A stretch of DNA of 16,235 nt from DAOMOD01 sp964526035 (GTDB lineage: Bacteria > Pseudomonadota > Gammaproteobacteria > Xanthomonadales > BPKI01), in assembly GCA_964526035.1 (NCBI GenBank), contig CAZGKE010000071.1, positions 1 through 16,235 of the forward strand, given 5' to 3'. The position numbers and the translations under genes were made by a program. Below the pieces are notes generated by a model. The model was not told where the DNA came from. It did no database searches and worked only from the letters and a program-made list of their open reading frames with translations. Numbering within the stretch: the first letter of the stretch is position 1; each line of letters opens with the position of its first letter. Below, in pieces: positions 1-7,322 of this stretch.

Positions 1-60
1 GGTTAGAATACCGGCCTGTCACGCCGGGGGTCGCGGGTTCGAGTCCCGTCCACTCCGCCA
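1..60 (+). tRNA. tRNA-Asp (GTC), 5' end cut by window edge
   Basis: Bases 11-15 (CCGGC) and 23-27 (GCCGG) form the anticodon stem around the loop CTGTCAC, giving anticodon GTC at 18-20, which reads Asp codons. A T-arm with the GTTCGA loop follows, then the acceptor 3' strand CCACTCC, discriminator G57 and an encoded CCA at 58-60. Compared with E. coli tRNA-Asp, about 17 nucleotides (acceptor 5' strand and part of the D-arm) lie to the left of the window. A hairpin terminator follows 10 bases after the CCA end. Confidence 0.96.
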
Positions 61-68
61 AACAGCAG

Positions 69-90
69 AGGGCGCCTCCGGGCGCCCTTT
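69..90 (+). terminator. Rho-independent terminator of the tRNA-Asp transcript
   Basis: The 8-bp perfect stem AGGGCGCC / GGCGCCCT closes a 4-base TCCG loop and runs into TTT-G-T-C-TT. It lies just after the mature tRNA 3' end and before ppiD. This is a textbook GC stem plus short T run, so it probably separates the tRNA unit from the ppiD transcript. Confidence 0.85.
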
Positions 91-202
91 GTCTTATGTG
101 CCTGTGCCTGCGGGCATGGCCCGGGCGCCCCGAACGATGGCGGAAAGTGCCGGTTCGGGTTAACTTGTCGCGTTTGAATTCGACTCTCTACGGAACACAT
201 CC

Positions 203-2116
203 ATGCTTCAGGCCCTGCGCGAGAAAATGACCGGATGGGTGGCGCTGCTCGTCATCGGTCTCATGATCATTCCCTTCGCGTTCTTCGGTGTTGGCGACTA
301 CTTCTCTGCGCGCTCGGAGAATTGGGTGGCCAAGGTCGGCGACGCGGAGATATCACCGGACGCGCTGCGTCAGCGTGTCGAAGAGTTTCGTGCGCAGATG
401 CGCAACATGATGGGCGATTCTTTCGATGCCGCCTATTTCGAGCGCCCCGAAATCCGCCGTCAGGTGCTCGATAGGATGATCGAAGAGGAGGTGCTCCTGC
501 AGGCGGGAGTCGCCATGGGACTCGAGGTTCCCGCGCAACGGCTTCGCGAGGAGATCGCGGGCATTCCCGCCTTCCAGGTCGGTGGCGCGTTCGACCGCGA
601 CCAGTACCTGAGGCTTCTCAATGCTCAGGGCATGTCGCCGGCCATGTTCCAGCAACGGATGCTTCGAGACATTGCGGTGCAGGAGATTCCCCGGGAGATC
701 GCGGCATCGGCGCTGGTGACGGAAGTTGAGGTCGATCGCTACCTCGCCCTGCAGCAGCAGCTGAGAGATTTCCGCTATCTGCGCATCGAGCCGCCGGCGC
801 CCGATGAGGAGGCGTTTGACGGGGAAGCCACGCAGGCCTGGTACGAGGCCAATATCGATCGCTTCATGCAGCCTGAGCAGGTCACGATCGAGTACGTCGA
901 GCTCACCGAAAGCAATATCGAAGTGGACACCGATGTCGACGAGAACGAATTGCGTCGTCGTTACGACGAACAGCGCATCCGCTTCATCGAGGAAGAACAG
1001 CGCCGGGTGTCGCATATCCTGGTCCAGGTGCCCGCTGATGCCGACGCGGAAGCGCAGCGACAGGCCCTGACGCGCGCCGAGGAACTGGCTGCGCAGGCGC
1101 GCGCGGAAGGCGCCGACTTTGCCGCGATTGCCCGCGAGGCGTCTGAGGACGTCGGATCGAGAGGTGCCGGTGGCGAGCTTGGCTGGCTGGAACGCGGCAT
1201 GACCCATGAACCGTTCGAGGACGTCGCGTTCGCCGCTGAAGCGGGCGTCGTTGCCGGTCCGACTCTCAGCCCCGAGGGCTACCACATCATCCTGGTTCAT
1301 GAAGTTCGCGAAGAGCGCGGCAAATCGTTCGAGGAAGTTCGCCAGGAACTCGAGCGCGAAATTCTCGAGGGTGAGCGTGAGCGTCGCTTCGCCGAGGTCA
1401 GTGGCGAGCTGATGGACTTGGTCTTCCGCGATCCCACCTCGCTGATTCCGGTGGCCGAGGCACTCGACCTGGAGATCCGCAGCGAAGGTCCGTTCGGCCG
1501 CATGAGCGGGCAGGGCGTAGCCGCCCATCCCGACGTGCTGCGTGCAGCCTTTTCCGATCCGGTACTGGTGGACCGTTTGACCAGCGATCCCATCGAGACC
1601 GAAATCGGTCGCGTGGTGGTGCTTCGCGTCAAGGAGCATTCACCGTCGCGTCCAAGGCCCTTCGAGGAGGTCAGCGCGCTGGTGGAAACATCCATGCGCA
1701 GCGAGGCTCGGGTCACCGCCGCGGAGCAGCGTGCTCAGGCACTGCTGGACAGGATCCAGTCCGGCGAAGCCACTCTCGATGCGCTCGCCGCGGAGCTCGA
1801 AGTAGAACTGCAGGCTGCGGATGGGGTGGGGCGCAGTGCGGTCAATCATGATTCCCGCCTGGTGGCGCAGGTGTTCCGGATGGCCCATCCGCAAGATGCT
1901 CCGGTACGCGATGTCGTTCCGCTCGCTGGTGAGGCATATGCGCTTGTGGAGCTGACGCGCGTGGTCGATGGCGACCCCGCCGCCGCCGACGCCGCCACCC
2001 GACTGCAGGCACGGGAGAGGCTGTCCCAGGGCGTGACCAGCGGCGAGACGCGCGCTTTCGTCGAGGCTTTGAAAGCCCGAACCGAGATCCGTCTCGCTGA
2101 AGCGGATCCGCTTTGA
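203..2116 (+). CDS. ppiD: Peptidyl-prolyl cis-trans isomerase D, membrane-anchored periplasmic foldase
   Basis: PpiD-type chaperones are inner-membrane proteins whose periplasmic part helps secreted and outer-membrane proteins fold as they leave the Sec translocon. This 637-residue product is close to the E. coli length (623). A short basic N-terminus is followed by one membrane segment at about residues 11-30, with no cleavage site, so it is a signal anchor. A SurA-N-like helical region covers about 35-240. The parvulin rotamase domain lies at about 267-370, marked by VSHILV near its start, the GGELGW stretch at 324-329, and EGYHIILV near its end. A second helical region forms the C-terminus. 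The only ribosome binding site candidate is a weak GGAA at 192-195. The gene has its own space after the tRNA terminator. The C-terminal half is less conserved in the family, but assignment to PpiD is secure. Confidence 0.93.
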   Translation: MLQALREKMTGWVALLVIGLMIIPFAFFGVGDYFSARSENWVAKVGDAEISPDALRQRVEEFRAQMRNMMGDSFDAAYFERPEIRRQVLDRMIEEEVLLQAGVAMGLEVPAQRLREEIAGIPAFQVGGAFDRDQYLRLLNAQGMSPAMFQQRMLRDIAVQEIPREIAASALVTEVEVDRYLALQQQLRDFRYLRIEPPAPDEEAFDGEATQAWYEANIDRFMQPEQVTIEYVELTESNIEVDTDVDENELRRRYDEQRIRFIEEEQRRVSHILVQVPADADAEAQRQALTRAEELAAQARAEGADFAAIAREASEDVGSRGAGGELGWLERGMTHEPFEDVAFAAEAGVVAGPTLSPEGYHIILVHEVREERGKSFEEVRQELEREILEGERERRFAEVSGELMDLVFRDPTSLIPVAEALDLEIRSEGPFGRMSGQGVAAHPDVLRAAFSDPVLVDRLTSDPIETEIGRVVVLRVKEHSPSRPRPFEEVSALVETSMRSEARVTAAEQRAQALLDRIQSGEATLDALAAELEVELQAADGVGRSAVNHDSRLVAQVFRMAHPQDAPVRDVVPLAGEAYALVELTRVVDGDPAAADAATRLQARERLSQGVTSGETRAFVEALKARTEIRLAEADPL

Positions 2117-2122
2117 GCGCTC

Positions 2123-2142
2123 GGCGGGCGGCCGGGCCCGCC
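2123..2142. terminator. GC hairpin between convergent ppiD and fabI (weak terminator candidate)
   Basis: A perfect 7-bp stem, GGCGGGC / GCCCGCC, with a 6-base loop begins 7 bases after the ppiD stop codon. No T run follows directly on the plus strand (the next bases are GTTCGCTT), so it is not a classical intrinsic terminator. It may stabilise the 3' end or assist Rho-dependent termination. A 12-bp perfect palindrome CGTCGGCCGACG lies at 2240-2251, just past the fabI stop on the other side. Confidence 0.4.
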
Positions 2143-2260
2143 GTTCGCTTGCAGGCTTTTGCTGACGGTGCCGACGGGGAACCTTGAGCGGGTCTGATCC
2201 TGCTCAGGAGTTGCCCGTAGCGCCTTCAGATGGCCCCGCCGTCGGCCGACGCCCTGCGAT

Positions 2261-3049
2261 CTAGCCGTCCAGTCCGGTCATTCCGAGCACGCTGTAGCCG
2301 GCATCGACATAGGTGATTTCCCCGGTCACGCCAGAGGCGAGATCGGAGCAAAGAAATGCGGCTACATTGCCGACGTCTTCGGTGGTCACGCTGCGTCTGA
2401 GCGGTGCGTTGGTCTCGACGTGATCAAGCATCTTGCGAAAGTTGGCTATACCGGCGGCGGCGAGTGTCTTGATCGGCCCGGCGGAGATCGCGTTCACGCG
2501 TGTGCCCTCCGGTCCAAGATTGAGTGCGAGATAGCGAACGCAAGCTTCGAGACTCGCCTTGGCCAGGCCCATGACGTTGTAGTTGTTGAGTGCACGCACG
2601 GCGCCCAGGTAGCTGAGCGTGAGAATCGAACCACGTCGGTCTTTCATCATCGGACGGAACGCCTTGGCCAGCGCGGCCAGGCTGTACGACGAGATATCGT
2701 GCGCTATCCGGAATGACTCCCGGTCCAGTCCGTCGAGAAACCCACCCTCCAGCGCTTCGCGCGGCGCAAAGCCGACCGAGTGCACCAGGACATCAAGCCC
2801 GTCCCAGTGCGCGCCCAGCTCTCGGACCAGTGCGTCGATCTCGCTGTCCTCGGCGACGTCACAGGGCAGCACGATGCTGGAGCCGAACTGAGCGGCGGCG
2901 TCTTCGACACGGCTTTTCAGTCGTTCGTTCTGATAGGTGAAGGCCAGCTCCGCACCTTGGCCGTGCATGGCTTCAGCGATGCCCCAGGCGATGGAGCGCT
3001 GGCTTGCAATGCCGACGATTAGAGCCCGTTTGCCCTGCAGAAATCCCAT
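2261..3049 (-). CDS. fabI: Enoyl-[acyl-carrier-protein] reductase (NADH), FabI type
   Basis: FabI carries out the last step of each fatty-acid elongation cycle in the cytoplasm, reducing trans-2-enoyl-ACP to acyl-ACP with NAD(P)H. The product has 262 residues, the same as E. coli FabI. It is a Rossmann-fold SDR protein with the FabI-type nucleotide loop G-I-A-S-Q-R-S-I at 13-20 and the catalytic Y-x6-K pair Y157/K164, with Y147 also present. The FabI residues tied to triclosan binding, G93, M160 and F204 (E. coli G93, M159, F203), are unaltered, so a sensitive enzyme is expected (inference). I chose the ATG at 3049 because GGGAGG sits a few bases upstream and the N-terminus MGFLQGKRALIVGIA matches the family. 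The frame stays open upstream to 3175 but that extension has no FabI character. Confidence 0.97.
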   Translation of the reverse strand: MGFLQGKRALIVGIASQRSIAWGIAEAMHGQGAELAFTYQNERLKSRVEDAAAQFGSSIVLPCDVAEDSEIDALVRELGAHWDGLDVLVHSVGFAPREALEGGFLDGLDRESFRIAHDISSYSLAALAKAFRPMMKDRRGSILTLSYLGAVRALNNYNVMGLAKASLEACVRYLALNLGPEGTRVNAISAGPIKTLAAAGIANFRKMLDHVETNAPLRRSVTTEDVGNVAAFLCSDLASGVTGEITYVDAGYSVLGMTGLDG

Positions 3050-3134
3050 GGTGCCTCCCGCTGGCTGCTGTCTGAAAGCGCGATAGTGTACGCGAGCAGG
3101 CCCGACAGACTCACCCGGTGTCGCGGCGGCGGGC

Positions 3135-3962
3135 TCAGCCGCGAAACCGATCCTTCCAGGCGCGCAGCGCTGCAAAGCTGGTCACCCGATCCGCGTCTTC
3201 GGGAATCTGTTCAGCGAGTCCGCTGCGCACACCGTCGCTGTCGCTGCGCAGGAACGGGTTGGCGGCCTTCTCTTCGCCGAGGATGGCGGGCAGGGTAGGC
3301 TGGCCAGCGGCGCGCAACTGTTGCGCTTGTTCGATCCGCTGCGTCAATGCGCGGTTGCCGGGATCCACGCGCAGGGCAAAGCGTGCGTTGTCCAGGGTGT
3401 ACTCGTGGGCGCAGTACACGCGCGTGGCGTCGGGCAATGCGGCGATGCGGTCGAGAGTAGAAAGCATTTGCGCCGGACTTCCCTCGAAGAGGCGTCCGCA
3501 GCCCAGGCTGAACAGCGTGTCGCCGCAGAACAGCAACCCGGGCGTGAAATAGGCAATGTGGCTGAGCGTGTGACCGGGCGTGGCCATGACCTCGAACTCG
3601 AGGTCGAAGCGTTCGAATTGAACCAGCTGTCCTTCGGAGACTCGGCGGTCGACGTGGTCGATGCGGCTGTCGTGCGGCGCGATCACGCTCGCGCCGGTCG
3701 CTTCCACCAGACGCGCAACACCGCCGATGTGGTCGGCGTGGTGGTGAGTCACCAGGATGGCGTCAAGCGTCAACTCGCGTCGAGCGAGGAAGTCCGCGAC
3801 CGGCTGGGCTGCGCCAGGATCGACCACCAGTGCGTGGCCATCCTGGACCAGGATCCAGAAGTAGTTGTCCTCGAAGGCAGGAATCGGCGTCACTTCGAGC
3901 TGTCGACGCCGCAGGTTTCTCGTTTCGCGTATTTCGCTCACAATGCGCCAACATGCCCTCAT
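3135..3962 (-). CDS. gloB: Hydroxyacylglutathione hydrolase (glyoxalase II)
   Basis: GloB hydrolyses S-lactoylglutathione to lactate and glutathione, the second step of methylglyoxal detoxification in the cytosol. The metallo-beta-lactamase signature THHHADH (residues 72-78 from this start) supplies metal ligands. ATPGHT, the FCGDTLF segment and the CAHEYT segment supply further ligands and typical family motifs. The glyoxalase II C-terminal helical domain is present, ending in an arginine-rich tail. The start is uncertain. ATG at 3962 has a good GAGGA site 5 bases upstream and gives 275 residues, but family homology (IPAFEDNYFW) begins only near residue 27. A GTG at 3893 would give 252 residues, closer to the usual 250-258, but lacks a clear ribosome binding site. 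With the ATG start the gene overlaps the divergent methyltransferase by 10 bases. Confidence 0.93.
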   Translation of the reverse strand: MRACWRIVSEIRETRNLRRRQLEVTPIPAFEDNYFWILVQDGHALVVDPGAAQPVADFLARRELTLDAILVTHHHADHIGGVARLVEATGASVIAPHDSRIDHVDRRVSEGQLVQFERFDLEFEVMATPGHTLSHIAYFTPGLLFCGDTLFSLGCGRLFEGSPAQMLSTLDRIAALPDATRVYCAHEYTLDNARFALRVDPGNRALTQRIEQAQQLRAAGQPTLPAILGEEKAANPFLRSDSDGVRSGLAEQIPEDADRVTSFAALRAWKDRFRG

Positions 3963-4660
3963 TGCATTCCTCACGTCAAGGCGGCCCCGCGCAGGCATTT
4001 GTGGCAGCGCAGGGTCAGGCCCTGCTTGCGCTTTCAAAAGCCCGACTGCAGCCGCTGGTCGACGGTATCTACGGTGCCCAGGCCCTGCTGCTGACCCCCG
4101 ACTGCAGCCATCTCCCCGAGCTTTCGCCGCCCATGGCCGGTTTGCGTCTGCATGTAGGCCAGGACGGGCGCCTTGACGGTGACCTGCGCGCAAGCGCGAC
4201 GAATCTGCCGCTTCCTTCCGACAGCATGGCCTTCGTCCTTCTGCAGTACGCCCTTCACGGAGATCATGCCGACGCGCTGCTTGAAGAATGCATCCGTGTT
4301 CTAGCTCCCGAGGGAATCGCGTTGATCCTTGGCGTCAACCGGCTCAGCGCCTGGAGCCTGTGGGCAAGACGCCGGACCGGTGGTTTCCCGCCGGGTTCGG
4401 GCGCCTGTCGTCGCCTGCTGGCAGCCAACGAGGTGGAAACGCTGCAGGTTCGTCACTTTGGTCCATTGTTGCCGGGAAGCGCGGCGGAGTCGGCGTTCAC
4501 CGCGGCATCCGGAAGTCGCTGGTTGGGTCCTCTGCGCGCTTCGTTTCTGCTGATCGCACGCAAGCGACGGGCACAGGCGACGCCATTGCGTCTGGCGGCC
4601 ATGCAGCGTGGACGCGTGGCCTCTCCCGGTCTCGCGGGATCGTTTCGCGAGGCCAGCTGA
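3953..4660 (+). CDS. Class I SAM-dependent methyltransferase-like protein (yafS-like)
   Basis: This 235-residue protein matches a methyltransferase-11-like C-terminal half. The acidic/hydrophobic stretch LPLPSDSMAFVLLQYALHG at 85-103 is followed by a helix and CIRVLAPEGIALILGVN at 113-129. These correspond to the post-motif I and motif II/III segments of SAM methyltransferases. The usual glycine-rich SAM loop (GxGxG) is not evident near residues 36-46, so activity is uncertain. Position supports orthology with the E. coli yafS family: it is divergent from gloB and upstream of rnhA and dnaQ. The substrate is unknown. The ATG at 3953 is preferred by family length, although no strong Shine-Dalgarno precedes it. 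The stop codon overlaps the rnhA start by one base (TGATG), implying coupled translation. Confidence 0.8.
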   Translation: MPSLHSSRQGGPAQAFVAAQGQALLALSKARLQPLVDGIYGAQALLLTPDCSHLPELSPPMAGLRLHVGQDGRLDGDLRASATNLPLPSDSMAFVLLQYALHGDHADALLEECIRVLAPEGIALILGVNRLSAWSLWARRRTGGFPPGSGACRRLLAANEVETLQVRHFGPLLPGSAAESAFTAASGSRWLGPLRASFLLIARKRRAQATPLRLAAMQRGRVASPGLAGSFREAS

Positions 4661-5109
4661 TGGACGACCACGTGGAGCTCATCACCGACGGCGCCTGTCT
4701 CGGCAACCCCGGACCTGGAGGCTGGGGCGCAGTGTTGCGCTGCAAAGGGGTGGAAAAGCGTCTAAGTGGCGCCGAGGCCCACTCCACCAACAACCGCATG
4801 GAGCTGACTGCGGCGATTCGCGGGCTCGATTCCTTGAAGAAGCCGTGCCGGGTGCTGCTGACCACAGATTCGCGCTACGTGATGCAAGGCATCACGGAAT
4901 GGCTGCCTCGTTGGCGTCGCAGGGGCTGGAAGACCGCGGCCGGCAAGCCGGTGTTGAACCAGGACCTGTGGGAGCAGCTCGACGCCGCCGTGGCCAGGCA
5001 TGAAGTGGAATGGCGCTGGGTTCGCGGGCACACCGGTCACGCAGACAATGAAGCCGCCGACCAGTTGGCGAGGGCTGCCGCCGAGGGTGTTGCCGGGGCA
5101 CGCGCATGA
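4660..5109 (+). CDS. rnhA: Ribonuclease HI
   Basis: RNase HI cuts the RNA strand of RNA-DNA hybrids in the cytoplasm, removing R-loops and leftover primers. The product has 149 residues (E. coli 155). Every active-site residue falls at the E. coli number: D10 in LITDGAC, E48 in NNRMELTA, D70 in LTTDSRY, H124 in VRGHTGH and D134 in NEAADQLA. The tryptophan-rich basic handle WLPRWRRRGWK lies at 81-91. The ATG is taken from the TGATG overlap with the preceding methyltransferase gene. The frame remains open far upstream, but those codons are shadow of the methyltransferase. The stop overlaps the dnaQ start (ATGA). Confidence 0.97.
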   Translation: MDDHVELITDGACLGNPGPGGWGAVLRCKGVEKRLSGAEAHSTNNRMELTAAIRGLDSLKKPCRVLLTTDSRYVMQGITEWLPRWRRRGWKTAAGKPVLNQDLWEQLDAAVARHEVEWRWVRGHTGHADNEAADQLARAAAEGVAGARA

Positions 5110-5846
5110 TTCGAAGACAGATCGTTCTTGACACGGAGACCACCGGGCTCAACGTCGAACAGGGACACCGAATCATCGAGATCGGTGCGGTCGAGCTGAT
5201 TGCCCGGCGACCCAGCGGGGTGCATTTTCACCGCTACGTCAATCCGGGCCGCTCGATCGACGAGGGCGCCCAGGCCGTGCACGGCATCAACGCTGCGTTC
5301 CTGGAGGACAAGCCGGCCTTTGCAGATATCGCCGCGGAGTTTCTGGACTTCGTGGAGGGCGCGGAGCTGCTGATTCACAATGCGCCATTCGATGTCGGCT
5401 TCATTGATGCCGAGCTCGAGCGCCTCGGTGGCTCGGTCAGGCGATTGGCGGAAAGAACCGAGATCACCGACACGCTGGCGATGGCGCGCGAGCTTTACCC
5501 TGGTCAGCCCAACAGTCTCGACCGGCTTTGCAAGCGCCTCGGTGTGGACAACAGTCAGCGCGACCTTCATGGCGCGCTGCTTGACGCCCAGCTGCTCGCC
5601 GACGTTTACCTGGCGATGACCTCCGGACAGGGCGCGTTGGAGTTCGCCACCGACATTGCAGAGCGCTACAGCGGTGGACCTTCGGGGAGCCTGCCCATCA
5701 GCGCAGCCGCATCCTGGCGCGTCGTGGTGGTGCGTGCAGATGCGGAGGAAAGCGAAGCACATCGACGGCGACTGCATTCCATAGCGCAGCGCGCCGGACG
5801 GTGCCTGTGGGTGGAAAACGGAGATCCTGTCGACCTGGTTTCCTAA
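5106..5846 (+). CDS. dnaQ: DNA polymerase III epsilon subunit, 3'-5' proofreading exonuclease
   Basis: DnaQ proofreads within the Pol III core, bound to the alpha subunit. The 246-residue product (E. coli 243) is a DEDDh exonuclease. Exo I gives D9 and E11 in LDTETTGL, Exo II gives D96 in HNAPFDVGF, and Exo IIIe gives H155 and D160 in HGALLDA. These match E. coli D12, E14, D103, H162 and D167. The exonuclease domain spans about 4-175. The remaining 70 residues form the linker and alpha-binding tail, with a short WRVVVVRA strand at 204-211. The start codon overlaps the rnhA stop by four bases, so translation is probably coupled. Opposite arrangement of rnhA and dnaQ, as in E. coli, is not seen here; both lie on the same strand. 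Confidence 0.96.
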   Translation: MIRRQIVLDTETTGLNVEQGHRIIEIGAVELIARRPSGVHFHRYVNPGRSIDEGAQAVHGINAAFLEDKPAFADIAAEFLDFVEGAELLIHNAPFDVGFIDAELERLGGSVRRLAERTEITDTLAMARELYPGQPNSLDRLCKRLGVDNSQRDLHGALLDAQLLADVYLAMTSGQGALEFATDIAERYSGGPSGSLPISAAASWRVVVVRADAEESEAHRRRLHSIAQRAGRCLWVENGDPVDLVS

Positions 5847-5861
5847 TAGTCGCTCAACCGA

Positions 5862-5870
5862 TGGCATAAT
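5862..5870 (+). promoter_or_regulatory. Candidate extended -10 promoter for the multiheme cytochrome gene
   Basis: The bases TGGCATAAT fit an extended -10 element (TGn followed by a CATAAT hexamer with one mismatch to TATAAT). No convincing -35 hexamer lies 16-18 bases upstream, which extended -10 promoters can tolerate. It falls in the gap after dnaQ, and transcription from near 5877 would leave a leader of about 27 bases before the ATG at 5904, including the GGGAGG site. This is a pattern match only. Confidence 0.4.
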
Positions 5871-5903
5871 GGGACGAACTGGCGATCGCGGGGAGGAATG
5901 GCC

Positions 5904-7211
5904 ATGTTGCGGGGTTGTCTCGGATTATTGATGTTGGCGCTGTGCTTCGCAGCCCAGGCGTCGGTGGTTGAAGCCATCCAGGCGCACAAGCACATGGGCG
6001 TGGCGAGCTGTGCAAGCAGCGTCTGTCATGGCGCTTCGCAGCGCTTCGAGGGCTCGCGCATCTGGCAGAACGAGTTTGCGGTGTGGCAGGAGAGTGATCC
6101 CCATGCCGGTGCCTACCAAACCCTCCTCAACGATGACTCAAGGGCGATTGCGCGCAAGCTGGGCATCGGCCCCGCGCATGAGGCGAAGATCTGCCTTGAC
6201 TGCCATACCGACAACGTCCCCGCAACGATGCGCGGCGAGCGCTTCCAGCTTTCCGACGGCGTCGGTTGTGAAGCCTGTCACGGCGGCTCCGAGCGCTGGC
6301 TGTCGTCCCATGCCGAGCGCAATGTGCCGCATGCCGACAATGTGTCGCTGGGTCTTTATCCCACCGCCGATCCGGTCAAGCGTGCCGAGCTGTGCCTGAG
6401 CTGCCACATGGGCAGTCCCGAGCGGATGATCACCCATCGGATCATGGGGGCCGGGCACCCGCGACTGGCTTTCGAGCTCGATACCTTCACCTGGATGAAC
6501 CCGCACTACGAGATCGACGATGATTACGTCGCGCGCAAGGGCGAGGTCAACGGCATTCGCGACTGGGGCGTAGGGCAGGGCGTGGCCGCAGCGAATCTGC
6601 TGGACATCCTCCTCGACGACCGCCATGGCTCCGATGGCGTGTTCCCCGAACTGGTGTTGTTCGACTGCCATGCGTGCCATCGACCGATGTCCGGGCAGCG
6701 TTGGTCGCCGCGGCCGGGCACAGGCCTCGCGCCTGGGGTGGTTCGGCTGAACGACAGCAATCTGGTCATGTTCCGTCATGTCCTGTCAGCCATCGACGAT
6801 GGCGCCCGTCAGCGTGTTCTGGAGCAGACCCGCGCCCTGCATGCGGCTACCACCCGCGATCGCAGCGCCATGGTAGCGGCGGCGCGGACGCTTCGCGCCA
6901 CGCTTGCCGAGCTGCTGCCGCGGGTTGCCGATCATCCGTTCGGGCGCGAAACACTCGGCAGGGTGCTGGAGAGCATCGTGGCTGACGGCGACCGTGGGGA
7001 GTTCGCGGATTTCGCCGGTGCCGAACAAGCCGCGATGGCGGTATCCTCGCTGCTGGCTGCCTTCGAAAGCCTTGCCGCCATCGATGCCGCGCAGGTTCAG
7101 CAACTGCAGGCTCGTCTGGATGCGCTTTACACGGCGCTCGACAACGAAGACAGCTACAACATGCAACGCTTCATTGCCGCGCTTCGCGAGGTCCGTGCGG
7201 CTGCCCGCTGA
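5904..7211 (+). CDS. Exported pentaheme cytochrome c, c554-like family
   Basis: This 435-residue protein has a signal peptide (about 1-19, ending AAQA) and so is periplasmic. It carries five covalent haem sites: C36-x4-C41-H42 (an unusual four-residue spacing), then CxxCH at 97-101, 122-126, 164-168 and 255-259. Histidines outside these motifs, for example H30, H68 and H185, could serve as second axial ligands. The stretches WQNEFAVWQESDPHAGAY and MGAGHPRLAFELDTF are typical of cytochrome c554-like multihaem proteins. About 160 C-terminal residues after the last haem are helical and haem-free. The redox partner and substrate are not deducible. I prefer the second ATG (5904), 7 bases after GGGAGG (5891-5896). 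The first ATG at 5898 is only one base from that site. A hairpin follows the gene. Confidence 0.87.
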   Translation: MLRGCLGLLMLALCFAAQASVVEAIQAHKHMGVASCASSVCHGASQRFEGSRIWQNEFAVWQESDPHAGAYQTLLNDDSRAIARKLGIGPAHEAKICLDCHTDNVPATMRGERFQLSDGVGCEACHGGSERWLSSHAERNVPHADNVSLGLYPTADPVKRAELCLSCHMGSPERMITHRIMGAGHPRLAFELDTFTWMNPHYEIDDDYVARKGEVNGIRDWGVGQGVAAANLLDILLDDRHGSDGVFPELVLFDCHACHRPMSGQRWSPRPGTGLAPGVVRLNDSNLVMFRHVLSAIDDGARQRVLEQTRALHAATTRDRSAMVAAARTLRATLAELLPRVADHPFGRETLGRVLESIVADGDRGEFADFAGAEQAAMAVSSLLAAFESLAAIDAAQVQQLQARLDALYTALDNEDSYNMQRFIAALREVRAAAR

Positions 7212-7231
7212 TCCGGCCAAGCGTACCCGCG

Positions 7232-7251
7232 CGGCGCGTGGCGTCGCGCCG
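7232..7251 (+). terminator. Hairpin after the cytochrome gene (weak terminator candidate)
   Basis: CGGCGCG and CGCGCCG can pair over a 6-base TGGCGT loop, starting 20 bases after the cytochrome stop codon. Only GTCCTTTG follows, so the T run is poor. The hairpin sits in the 111-bp gap before the kinase gene and may separate the two transcripts incompletely. Confidence 0.35.
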
Positions 7252-7322
7252 GTCCTTTGCGGCATCATGTCGTCTGTCTTGACATTGCGCCGACTGCTGT
7301 TGCGGTCCGCCCAAGGAATCCA

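Noticed and set aside
353..1639. A 428-codon minus-strand open frame inside ppiD
   Set aside because: It is antisense to an intact PpiD and has no ribosome binding site of note or domain content.
2240..2251. The 12-bp palindrome CGTCGGCCGACG as a possible operator or attachment site
   Set aside because: A GC-only self-complementary dodecamer in a GC-rich gap between two stop codons is weak evidence on its own. Nothing nearby suggests an integrase or regulator.
7279..7284. A perfect -35 hexamer TTGACA upstream of the kinase gene
   Set aside because: No -10-like hexamer lies at 16-18 bases (the positions read TGCGGT and GCGGTC), so I do not call a promoter there.
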